Source: CAKZQX01 sp034437035 (GTDB taxonomy: Bacteria; Chloroflexota; Chloroflexia; Chloroflexales; Chloroflexaceae). Taken from it: a stretch of DNA of 64,000 nt. Location of the stretch: NCBI GenBank assembly GCA_034437035.1, contig DAOTUI010000071.1, forward strand, positions 13,750 through 77,749. The letters run 5' to 3'. Position 1 is the stretch's first letter. Every line of letters begins with the position of its first letter. A program made the position numbers and the translations under genes. The notes beneath the pieces were generated by a model. That model worked only from the letters and a program-made list of their open reading frames with translations, did not search any database and was not told the DNA's origin. Below, one piece after another: positions 57,414 to 64,000 of this stretch.

Positions 57414-58538
57414 CTACTGCCGCAAGGTTGCTTCCAGCCGACGCCCCACCAGCGCCAGCGTGCGCGGATCAATCGGCAGCGAGAGGTGGGTGGCGTACCG
57501 CAGCAGATGAAACGTCCCGCCAGGCGGAACCGCCTGCCGCACCTGGGCAGCCTGCTGCGGCGATACAATCGCATCCCACGCGCCATAGACCAGCAGCAGG
57601 GGCAGCCTGCCTGTGTCGTCCCCAGTTGCCGGCAGTCCGCCGGCCGTTATGCGCCGCAGGCTGCCCAGCAGATCGAGCGCGTCGATCAGTTCGCGTGTGC
57701 CGATGCGCGCGCGAATGCGCGGCGACTCCCAGGCACGCGCAATCCAGTAAGGACTCCCGGCGCGCGTGAGGCGCACAATGGCCGGCTGCAGCAGACCCAC
57801 CACCTCGCGGGCAACCTGGCGGCGCGAGAGTTGTAGCCAGGGGGGCGCTTCCAGCAGCACCAGTGCATCAACGGCGGTGCCGTCGGCGACCGCGCGCGCG
57901 GCGACGCAGCCCCCCAGGCTGTTCCCGATCACCCCCACCCGTTCGTAGCGTGTACGCAGCCAGGCCACCGGGCCGACAATATTCTGTACAATATCCGGGA
58001 ACGCCTGCGGGCGGCAGCTCTCCCCATGGCCGTCCAGATCGATCAGGAGCAGCGCCAGCCCCCGCGCCGGCAGTGCATCAACCAGTTCCCAGGCATAAAA
58101 TGTTTTGTTGCAGCCCGACCCGTGCGCCACACAGACCGCCGCGCGCGCACCACCCGCCGGCACGATATGCAGCGCGGGCACGGGACCATTCGCCGTCGGA
58201 ATATCCAACCGGGTAATCTCCCGATCGGCATAGCTGCCGGGGAGCAGGCGGCGACGCGGATCAAGCTGCCGGTTGCGCAGAGTTGCCAGCAGCAGATGCA
58301 GCAGCAGGGCGGGCAGAAAAGCCGGCAGCAATGCCAAACGACCGGCGGTTCCGCTCCGCTGCAGGCGCCGGGCCTGCCAGACCAGCAGCGCTCCCGTTGC
58401 ACGCCATACCTGCGGATGGGTCAGCAGCAACCCCCGCAGTCCGAACAGGGCCGCCAGCAATTCAAACAGACTGAGCCAGCCAAACAGCGCCGACCCCAAG
58501 CGACGCAGAAAACGCGCATCCGGCTTGATCATTCCCAT
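57414..58538 (-). CDS. Alpha/beta hydrolase with hydrophobic N-terminus
   Basis: The protein has 374 residues (ATG 58,532 is an alternative start). An N-terminal ~90-residue region has two hydrophobic stretches (LGSALFGWLSLFELLAALFG and LALLPAFLPALLLHLLLATL) that may anchor it in the membrane. The hydrolase domain follows: AAVCVAHGSGCNKTFYAW, IDLDGHGES, nucleophile VGVIGNSLGGCVAARA, Asp in LVYGAWDAIVSPQQ, His in YATHLSLPID. The triad looks complete. Substrate unknown; possibly a lipid or thioester. Confidence 0.87.
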   Translation of the reverse strand: MGMIKPDARFLRRLGSALFGWLSLFELLAALFGLRGLLLTHPQVWRATGALLVWQARRLQRSGTAGRLALLPAFLPALLLHLLLATLRNRQLDPRRRLLPGSYADREITRLDIPTANGPVPALHIVPAGGARAAVCVAHGSGCNKTFYAWELVDALPARGLALLLIDLDGHGESCRPQAFPDIVQNIVGPVAWLRTRYERVGVIGNSLGGCVAARAVADGTAVDALVLLEAPPWLQLSRRQVAREVVGLLQPAIVRLTRAGSPYWIARAWESPRIRARIGTRELIDALDLLGSLRRITAGGLPATGDDTGRLPLLLVYGAWDAIVSPQQAAQVRQAVPPGGTFHLLRYATHLSLPIDPRTLALVGRRLEATLRQ

Positions 58539-58596
58539 CGACTCTTGCCCGCTCTTTCAAACCAGGTGGTTATGCTACACGCATCTGGTATAATTC

Positions 58597-58740
58597 ACAC
58601 GACGTACGCGGTCCTGACTCGGAACGTAATTTCGCCTCCGGCAGGGTGAAAAAGATAGGAAACATCTCATGCTGCCGCAGGCGAATTGGGCTTCCACCTG
58701 GTCAAACGTCCAGTTTGCGTAACCACTGCATATGCCCTGT
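58597..58740. mobile_element. MITE-like element, hairpin-deleted copy (144 bp) with AATTC target duplication
   Basis: The left end is ACACGACGTACGCGGTC and the right end TGCATATGCCCTGT; flanks are AATTC at 58,592-58,596 and 58,741-58,745. The arms (GCCTCCGGCAGGGTG and GCTGCCGCAGGCGAA) are present, but only GTGAAAAAGATA remains of the central hairpin, so its left arm has been deleted. Confidence 0.8.
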
Positions 58741-58921
58741 AATTCAGGACAGAACGAAAACAAGAACTAACAGACGCCGAATAAAGAATAAACCGGGTTC
58801 CACTTCTGTTGCCCGCAACGCATATCGTTCTCGGTTCCGCTGTTCCAGGTTCTCGCCTGCAATCATTTTAGCATGCAACGTCTGCCCAAAACGCATCCGA
58901 AATAGACCTATCAGGAAGATT

Positions 58922-60301
58922 ATGTACGACGACACGATCACAGCAATTGCCACCCCCCCGGGGGAAGGCGGCATCGGCATTGTGCGCCTCAGCGGGCCGG
59001 ATGCGCTGCCGATTGCCCGGCGGCTCTTCCGCCCCCACAAAGCCGGGCCGTTTTGCTCGCACCGCCTGCGCTACGGCTACATTATCGATCCGTCCAACGA
59101 TAGTGTGGTGGATGAGGTGCTGCTGGCGTTGATGCGCGCCCCCCACAGTTTTACGCGCGAAGATGTGGTCGAACTCTCCTGCCACGGTGGGCCGTTGCCG
59201 CTCCAGCGGACACTCGGATTAACACTGGCGGCGGGGGCGCGGCTGGCCCAACCGGGTGAGTTTACCCTGCGGGCCTTTCTCAACGGGCGGATTGACCTGT
59301 CACAGGCTGAGGCCACGCTTGATGTGATCCGCGCCCAGACTGCCACCGGACTGGCGGTGGCGCAGAGTCAACTCGGCGGCTGGCTGGCCCAGGAGGTACG
59401 CCGGATTCGCGCCGCCCTGATGGATGTCCTGGCCTATGTCACCGTCGTGGTAGATTTCCCCGAAGATGAAGTCGAACTGCAGGATGTCACTCCCGCGCTC
59501 ACGCAGAGCCTGCGTGCCGTCGAGCGCCTGCTGGCAACCGCCGACCAGGGGATGGTCTACCGGCAGGGCGCCCGGGCCGCGCTGGTGGGCCGCCCCAATG
59601 CGGGCAAGTCGAGCCTGCTCAACGCGCTGCTACGCGCCGACCGGGCAATTGTCACGGCGATCCCCGGCACCACCCGCGATACGCTGGAAGAGACAGCCAA
59701 CCTGGCGGGCATCCCGGTGGTTCTGATCGACACGGCCGGCATTACCGCGAGCAGCGACCCGGTTGAGCGCCTGGGGGTTGAACGCAGCCGCGCCGCCCTG
59801 GCTGCGGCGGACCTGGCGCTCCTCCTGCTGGATAGCAGCCGGCCACCCACACCGGAGGATATCCAGATGGCCGAGATCACGCTCGGCAAGCCGACGCTCC
59901 TGGTCTGGAGCAAGATTGATCAGCGGTCGGAACAGCCATCTGCAGAACTGCCGACACTGCCCTTTGCGCATCCATATCTGCTGGGCAGCGTTGCCACCTC
60001 GGTCGTCACCGGGGCCGGCATTGATGATCTGGCTCGCGCGGTGGCGCAGGCGCTGCTGGGCGGGCAGGCGGTTGTGCCCGGCAATGCCCAACTGGTATCG
60101 AACCCCCGCCACCGCGATGCTCTGGATCGGGCGGTGAACGCGCTCCAGGCGGCGGTCGCCGGGCAAACTGCGGGTGTACCCACCGATCTGCTGGCGGGCG
60201 ACCTGACGACGGCAATGAATGCGTTGGGGGAGATTACCGGCGAGACGGTGGGCGAGGATCTGCTCGATACAATCTTTAGTCGCTTCTGTATCGGCAAGTA
60301 A
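58922..60301 (+). CDS. mnmE: tRNA modification GTPase MnmE
   Basis: The protein has 459 residues from ATG 58,922 (AGGAAGA upstream; the open frame before it is repeat sequence). MnmE with MnmG installs the 5-carboxymethylaminomethyl group at U34 of tRNAs such as tRNA-Lys(UUU), whose gene lies 1.5 kb away. N-terminal folate-binding domain (TITAIATPPGEGGIGIVRLS), G domain (ALVGRPNAGKSSLLNALL, AIPGTTRDTLEE, LIDTAGI, VWSKID) and the C-terminal FCIGK with the catalytic Cys. All complete. Confidence 0.97.
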   Translation: MYDDTITAIATPPGEGGIGIVRLSGPDALPIARRLFRPHKAGPFCSHRLRYGYIIDPSNDSVVDEVLLALMRAPHSFTREDVVELSCHGGPLPLQRTLGLTLAAGARLAQPGEFTLRAFLNGRIDLSQAEATLDVIRAQTATGLAVAQSQLGGWLAQEVRRIRAALMDVLAYVTVVVDFPEDEVELQDVTPALTQSLRAVERLLATADQGMVYRQGARAALVGRPNAGKSSLLNALLRADRAIVTAIPGTTRDTLEETANLAGIPVVLIDTAGITASSDPVERLGVERSRAALAAADLALLLLDSSRPPTPEDIQMAEITLGKPTLLVWSKIDQRSEQPSAELPTLPFAHPYLLGSVATSVVTGAGIDDLARAVAQALLGGQAVVPGNAQLVSNPRHRDALDRAVNALQAAVAGQTAGVPTDLLAGDLTTAMNALGEITGETVGEDLLDTIFSRFCIGK

Positions 60302-60337
60302 CGCTACGCCCCACGCCTCACGTTTCACGCCACACGG
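60302..60337 (+). repeat. 7-nt phased CACGCC repeats
   Basis: Five heptads of the type CACGNNN run in phase just after the mnmE stop (CTACGCCCCACGCCTCACGT and on). A similar run based on CACCTNN is at 6,742-6,775. Confidence 0.45.
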
Positions 60338-61086
60338 TGAATAAACTCACGCAGCGCCGCATTTACGGCTTCCGGCTGTTCAATCAAGACCATATGCCCG
60401 GCCCCGGGCACCAGCACCAGAGTTGAGCCGGCAATCTGCTCGTGAAGATACCGGCTGAAACGGGGCGGGGTCAATTGATCCTCCGTGCCGCAAAGCAGCA
60501 GCGTGGGACAGCGGATCGCCTGCACCTGCTCCAGCGCATCAAAGACATTGCAGCCCAGCAGATCCCCGCGAAACACCGCCGGGTCGGTCTGGCGGAAGGC
60601 AGCTTCCCCGGCTGCACGTAGCTCAGGCACAGCAGTATTACTGTAGGCCCGCGCAACTATCAGGCGTACTGCCGCCGCCGGATCGTCTACAAACCCCTCA
60701 ATCAGCGCCGGCAGCACCCGCAGACGTGCGCCAGTGCCAATCAGCGCCAGGCCCGCAACCCGCTCCGGCGCGGTCAGGGCCGTCCAGAGTGCAATCGCCC
60801 CGCCCATTGAGTGACCGGCCAGCACTGCCCGCTCCAGGCCGAGCGCATCCAGGGCGGCAACCAGGATCCGGCTATAGTCGGCAATGCGCCGGCAACCGGG
60901 ACCGGGTGAGCGCCCATGCCCCGGCAGATCCAGGGCAATCGTACGCGTGGTATCACCCAGGGCTTGCAGTTGCAAGCCCCAGTGCTGATGCGTTCCACCC
61001 GCGCCATGCACCGCTACAATCGTCGGTGTGCCGGTGCCGCGCTGCGCGTAGAAGAGCTTCCCGTGGGATGTGTGCAGAAAGGGCAT
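60325..61086 (-). CDS. Alpha/beta hydrolase
   Basis: The protein has 253 residues from ATG 61,086. Complete triad: nucleophile VLAGHSMGGAIALWTAL, Asp in LLCGTEDQLTPPRFS, His in VPGAGHMVLIEQPEAV. Oxyanion region VAVHGAGGTHQHW. It is a generic member (3-oxoadipate enol-lactonase/esterase-like); reaction unknown. It lies 10 bp after the pterin dehydratase gene on the same strand, suggesting one transcript. Confidence 0.9.
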   Translation of the reverse strand: MPFLHTSHGKLFYAQRGTGTPTIVAVHGAGGTHQHWGLQLQALGDTTRTIALDLPGHGRSPGPGCRRIADYSRILVAALDALGLERAVLAGHSMGGAIALWTALTAPERVAGLALIGTGARLRVLPALIEGFVDDPAAAVRLIVARAYSNTAVPELRAAGEAAFRQTDPAVFRGDLLGCNVFDALEQVQAIRCPTLLLCGTEDQLTPPRFSRYLHEQIAGSTLVLVPGAGHMVLIEQPEAVNAALREFIHRVA

Positions 61087-61096
61087 AGCCGTAGCA

Positions 61097-61378
61097 TCAG
61101 CCCATAATCTCATCGGCCTTTGCCGCCAGATCGAAATCCTTCTCTGTGAGACCGCCGGCATCATGCGTTGTCAGCGCCAGCTTCACCCGGTTGTAGCGAA
61201 TATCGACATCCGGATGGTGGGCGGCCGCCTCCGCCAGAAAGCCGACATGGGTAACAAACGCAATGGCGGCAGGAAACGTCCCCATTTTGTAGGTCTTGGT
61301 GATCATCTCACCCTGCTTTGTCCAGCCACTCAGCCCCTGCAAGCGCTCCTCAATCGCTGCTTCGGTCAGTTTTGCCAC
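61097..61378 (-). CDS. Pterin-4a-carbinolamine dehydratase
   Basis: The protein has 93 residues starting at GTG 61,378, chosen because GAGGAGG sits 6 nt upstream; ATG 61,405 would be too long and lacks a site. The motif AEAAAHHPDVDIRYNRVKLAL and LTTHDAGGLTEKDFDLA are the family signature (HHPD catalytic). It dehydrates 4a-hydroxytetrahydropterin, or helps regenerate molybdopterin-like pterins. It leads a two-gene unit with the hydrolase. Confidence 0.93.
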   Translation of the reverse strand: MAKLTEAAIEERLQGLSGWTKQGEMITKTYKMGTFPAAIAFVTHVGFLAEAAAHHPDVDIRYNRVKLALTTHDAGGLTEKDFDLAAKADEIMG

Positions 61379-61762
61379 AGTGTACCTCCTCACATCTGAC
61401 GTCAATTCAACAGAATAATCGGATCACCACCAATTCAGCGCATGGTGTTCAGCATAACCGGCACATGGACTTATCACCACCGACATAGTCAGCAGTATAC
61501 CATGCCATGCCGTAGCGATTAGATCGCATAGCACGAACAAAGCGTGCCTGCGCAAATCTTATGGAGTGCGGTAGCCATGCTACCACCTGCTGCTTGCCGT
61601 GGAGACACCAGATGCGGGTGGGAAATGGTCATCTTGAGGGAGAAAATAGTCATCTTGAGGGAGATAGGATGGTTAAAGCCGGGGATGCGAAGTTCCGAGG
61701 TGGTATGGCTGCGGCACAGGCGGTATACCGTTCCTGCCACCGCAGCCACTTCCGTCATCGAG
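61379..61762. other. Intergenic region with a short direct repeat
   Basis: A unit TCATCTTGAGGGAGA occurs twice in tandem at 61,629-61,643 and 61,652-61,666. No gene is seen. Confidence 0.45.
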
Positions 61763-62941
61763 TTAATCGAGATAACCCCGGAGCTTCTTACCCAGGTGGG
61801 GATGGCGCAGTTTCCGCAACGCAACCGCTTCAATCTGCCGGATACGCTCACGCGTAATACCAAACTCGACGCCGACCTCCTCCAGCGTACGGTAACGTCC
61901 ATCCTTTAGACCGTAGCGCAACTGAATAATTTTTCGTTCACGTTCAGGCAGTTTTTCCAGCACCTCTTCGATCTGCTCACGCAGCATCGAGGCGGCAGCA
62001 GCTTCGGCCGGGGTTGCGACACGGTCATCTTCGATAAAATCACCCATGCGCCCTTCGCCCTCCTGCCCGACCGGCATTTCCAGCGAGAGCGGGTGCATAG
62101 AAGCCTCCAGCGTACGCCGAACCTTATTGGGACTGATGCCCATTGCATCGGCAATCTCTTCGGGGTTAGGTTCGCGCTGCATCGACTGCTGGAGTTTGTG
62201 GGAGGTCCGTTTCACCTGACTGATGGCTTCGCCCATGTGGACCGGGAGGCGGATCGTGCGGCTCTGGTCGGCAATCGCGCGGGTAATGGCCTGGCGGATC
62301 CACCAGGTGGCATAGGTAGAGAACTTATGCCCCTTGGTATAGTCAAACTTCTCCACAGCGCGCATCAACCCGATATTGCCCTCCTGGACCAGATCCATCA
62401 TAGTCAAGCCATACGAGGTATATTTTTTCGCAATCGAGACCACCAGGCGCAGGTTTGCCTGGATCAAATGCTGGCGCGCTTCGCAGCCCAGGGAATACTG
62501 ACGTTCCAGCATGATCCGCTCTTGCCAGGAACTACACTCGGCCCGTTGGAGCCGTTCCTGGGCAATATCGCCCGCCTCCATATGCTTGGCAAGCTCAACT
62601 TCCTGACTGGCCGTCAGCAGCGGCACCTGCCCGATCTCCTGCAAATACATGCGTACGGGATCATCAAGCGCGATATCGGCGAGTTCGGTCAACTCGGAAA
62701 GCACCTCGTCTTCATCAGACGGTTTAGTTGTATCAATATCAGTCGGTGATTCGACAACTTTGATACCTTCGGCCTGCAGAATTGCGTATAGTTGATCGAC
62801 GTCGATCACATATAACTCTGGTTGAGGAAAGACTTCAAGAATATCGCTGTAGGTTAAAAACCCGCGTGTGCGAGCCACCTCAAGCAAACGCTCCATTACT
62901 AGTCCCGTCTCTTGTGCAATCGATTGTCTTTGTGTTGCCAT
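61763..62941 (-). CDS. sigA: Primary sigma factor SigA/RpoD
   Basis: The protein has 392 residues. Region 1.2/2: DDPVRMYLQEIGQVPLL, ANLRLVVSIAKKYTSYGLTM, MDLVQEGNIGLMRAVEKFDY and KFSTYATWWIRQAITRAIAD (-10 recognition). Region 3 and region 4: RYRTLEEVGVEFGITRERIR and the C-terminal QIEAVALRKLRHP (-35 recognition). It directs RNA polymerase to the TTGnnn/TATAAT promoters seen across the window. It is short, with little region 1.1, as usual outside proteobacteria. Confidence 0.95.
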   Translation of the reverse strand: MATQRQSIAQETGLVMERLLEVARTRGFLTYSDILEVFPQPELYVIDVDQLYAILQAEGIKVVESPTDIDTTKPSDEDEVLSELTELADIALDDPVRMYLQEIGQVPLLTASQEVELAKHMEAGDIAQERLQRAECSSWQERIMLERQYSLGCEARQHLIQANLRLVVSIAKKYTSYGLTMMDLVQEGNIGLMRAVEKFDYTKGHKFSTYATWWIRQAITRAIADQSRTIRLPVHMGEAISQVKRTSHKLQQSMQREPNPEEIADAMGISPNKVRRTLEASMHPLSLEMPVGQEGEGRMGDFIEDDRVATPAEAAAASMLREQIEEVLEKLPERERKIIQLRYGLKDGRYRTLEEVGVEFGITRERIRQIEAVALRKLRHPHLGKKLRGYLD

Positions 62942-63057
62942 AGTCTTACCGTTCTGCCTCGTGTGATAGTTTTTATAGAAACAGTTTTGGTATGGGAAAC
63001 ATTCGCTTCCGGCACACCGACTGTACTTGACACAAAGCCGGCGTGCTATGCACCTGT

Positions 63058-63085
63058 TGTATAGACATAATACACACTATGTCAA
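63058..63085 (-). promoter_or_regulatory. sigA promoter
   Basis: Reverse strand: TTGACA (63,085-63,080), 16 nt, TATACA (63,063-63,058), about 115 nt before sigA. The spacer contains one arm of a GACATA/TATGTC inverted repeat that may be an operator. Confidence 0.7.
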
Positions 63086-63130
63086 GCGGACGTACAGAAT
63101 ACTCAAAAGTTCACGACCATCCAGAAGAGG

Positions 63131-63313
63131 TCAGAACCTCGCTAGAAAGTCATTTCCCCGACGCATAAACTGCCTATACTCCCGGTTATGGGAGCATTGC
63201 AAAGGAACGCCGCACCCACCACTGGTTGCATCTTCAAAAGGTTTGGCCCGCTTACCGCACTCTGAACAACAAGATGGGGTTGAGAGCGCACCCTCAAACC
63301 CCACGCGTAGCAA
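63131..63313 (-). CDS. Possible small zinc-ribbon protein
   Basis: A reverse frame with TTG 63,313 or GTG 63,301 as start. It has a Cys-rich pattern (PSCCSECGKRAKPFEDATSG, then GCGVPLQCSHNREYRQFMRR) and ends GNDFLARF. C-x2-C and C-x7-C-H spacings suggest one zinc site. There is no good ribosome site, and I do not recognise the family. It could be a remnant or a short real gene. Confidence 0.35.
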   Translation of the reverse strand: MLRVGFEGALSTPSCCSECGKRAKPFEDATSGGCGVPLQCSHNREYRQFMRRGNDFLARF

Positions 63314-63391
63314 TCACAGAGGGACGCGGACAAGGCACCCCGTTAATCTATGAGCTACTATAACATTATGCAACGGTTAAAGTCAACCCCC

Positions 63392-63500
63392 TTGTCCACA
63401 GATCTGTCAACACTTCTTACACTTTTCCACATTTCATATTCCCATCAGGAAGCCATAGAACAAGTGTTCTCCATAAATAAATGCGGCACACTGTGGAAAA
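63392..63500. promoter_or_regulatory. Cluster of three DnaA-box-like 9-mers and one SOS-type palindrome
   Basis: TTGTCCACA (63,392-63,400), TTTTCCACA (63,423-63,431) and, inverted, TGTGGAAAA (63,492-63,500) lie within 109 bp in an AT-richer stretch. GAACAAGTGTTC (63,458-63,469) fits GAAC-N4-GTTC. No gene is supported between 63,314 and 63,783; one short startless reverse frame at about 63,638-63,790 (TGYRPVELIIRLLKAMLKVP) has coding character only. Confidence 0.4.
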
Positions 63501-63783
63501 CCGGTCCGATCCGGTGAGACTGACAGTGTGGCGCAAATGATGTGCAGCGACCCGGTCGCCCTCACATCATACTGGGGTGATTGACAACTCCATCTGTGTT
63601 GACCTGACCTTGCCCGGCGCATATGCTATGTATTCACCGATGCCCTCCGTTTCCCCATGGGCGACTCCGCTTCCGACAGCGCCGGCACCTTCAGCATAGC
63701 TTTGAGCAACCGGATGATCAATTCCACCGGCCGATAACCCGTTTTTACGGTCAGGATGGTGCCGACAGGTATGCAAATTAGTC

Positions 63784-64000
63784 ACACGAGTTACGTGGTC
63801 GTTGACCCGGCAGGAACCTTTCGCCCTGCCGCAGGCGAATTGGGTTGTTTATCCCGGCAGACGTCTGATTTACACGACTTACGCGGTTGCTCACCCGAAA
63901 GGAAATTTCGCCTCCGGCAGGGCGGAAGATTCCAGTCTTTTTCACAAAAATTTTGCACGAAGTGCAAAATTTTTGTGAAAAAGATCAAAAAGTACCATGC
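63784..64000. mobile_element. Two adjoining MITE-like copies, second cut by window end
   Basis: A partial copy starts ACACGAGTTACGTGGTC at 63,784 and passes to GCCGCAGGCGAATTGGG. A second left end, ACACGACTTACGCGG, starts at 63,872 with GCCTCCGGCAGG and a full central hairpin (TTTTTCACAAAAATTTTGCA and complement around GAA, 63,940-63,983), then leaves the window. Confidence 0.75.

Noticed and set aside
63458..63469. GAACAAGTGTTC as a functional LexA operator
   Set aside because: About one exact GAAC-N4-GTTC is expected by chance in 64 kb, and no promoter or gene is evident beside it, unlike the pair near 38 kb.
1..64000. CRISPR arrays
   Set aside because: No run of regularly spaced identical repeats was seen; the repeated words are palindromic elements at irregular distances.
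9..64000. Insertion sequences with an intact transposase
   Set aside because: No DDE, HUH or serine recombinase gene is recognisable in the window; the MITE-like copies must rely on an enzyme encoded elsewhere.

Overview
The window looks like a chromosomal stretch of a moderately GC-rich bacterium, most likely a Chloroflexota (Chloroflexia) member. That is an inference from a fused trehalose synthase/maltokinase, the style of PolA, MnmE and a short SigA-type sigma factor, and abundant Uma2-type and SAM-enzyme genes; no rRNA is present to prove it. Housekeeping anchors sit at the ends: treS-mak, msrB, polA and a GT2 glycosyltransferase at 2.8-11.3 kb, and tRNA-Lys, mnmE, a pterin dehydratase and sigA at 57.3-63 kb. 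Good promoters (TTGnnn, 16-18 nt, TATAAT-like) are visible before polA, the macro-domain gene, the 1066-residue protein, tRNA-Lys and sigA.

Almost everything between 11.3 and 57 kb is accessory. (a) 11.7-14.4 kb: an orphan effector-associated domain, an AT-rich HEPN-motif protein with a -1 frameshift, and a PIN toxin-antitoxin pair between 51-bp direct repeats. (b) 15-18.4 kb: macro-domain protein, ADP-ribosylglycohydrolase, a conserved protein and two CX5R phosphatases. (c) 18.8-28.1 kb: a 1066-residue protein of unknown function, Uma2, a membrane protein, an SAM methyltransferase, then two RNA ligases, an HD-Pnk end-healing enzyme and a truncated CX5R phosphatase. This forms an RNA end-healing and sealing cassette. 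(d) 28.6-29.7 kb: a graveyard holding a polymorphic-toxin tail, its probable immunity gene and a truncated Ser/Thr kinase. (e) 29.7-37.9 kb: STM4015, STM4014, Uma2, SDR, STM4013, STM4012 and STM4011, the uncharacterised Salmonella-type cluster with two radical SAM enzymes, next to a DUF6745 leucine-rich protein. (f) 38.1-43.4 kb: a coiled-coil protein behind a GAAC-N4-GTTC operator, a CX5R phosphatase, DUF4291, two ATP-grasp proteins and an HD protein, several overlapping by ATGA. (g) 45-54.5 kb: an FAD oxidase, truncated genes, and a PLD-helicase / DNA methylase / DprA-like operon split by an AT-rich kinase-WD40 gene. The methylase itself carries an in-frame repeat-flanked DUF559 nuclease cassette.

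Two themes tie the window together. First, the accessory genes combine RNA repair, ADP-ribose removal, phosphatase and nucleotide-like chemistry, and at least three promoters carry exact or near SOS-type boxes. This is consistent with a stress or conflict-induced RNA-repair island, but that is inference. Second, the DNA is heavily worked over by mobile repeats: a 144-220 bp element with 15-bp inverted ends, 5-bp target duplications and a central hairpin whose two arms change together; CACGAAG-type repeats; 7-nt phased repeats; and double-hairpin repeats inside coding sequence. Many genes are truncated or carry single-base lesions, so part of the island may be decaying, or the assembly may contain indels.
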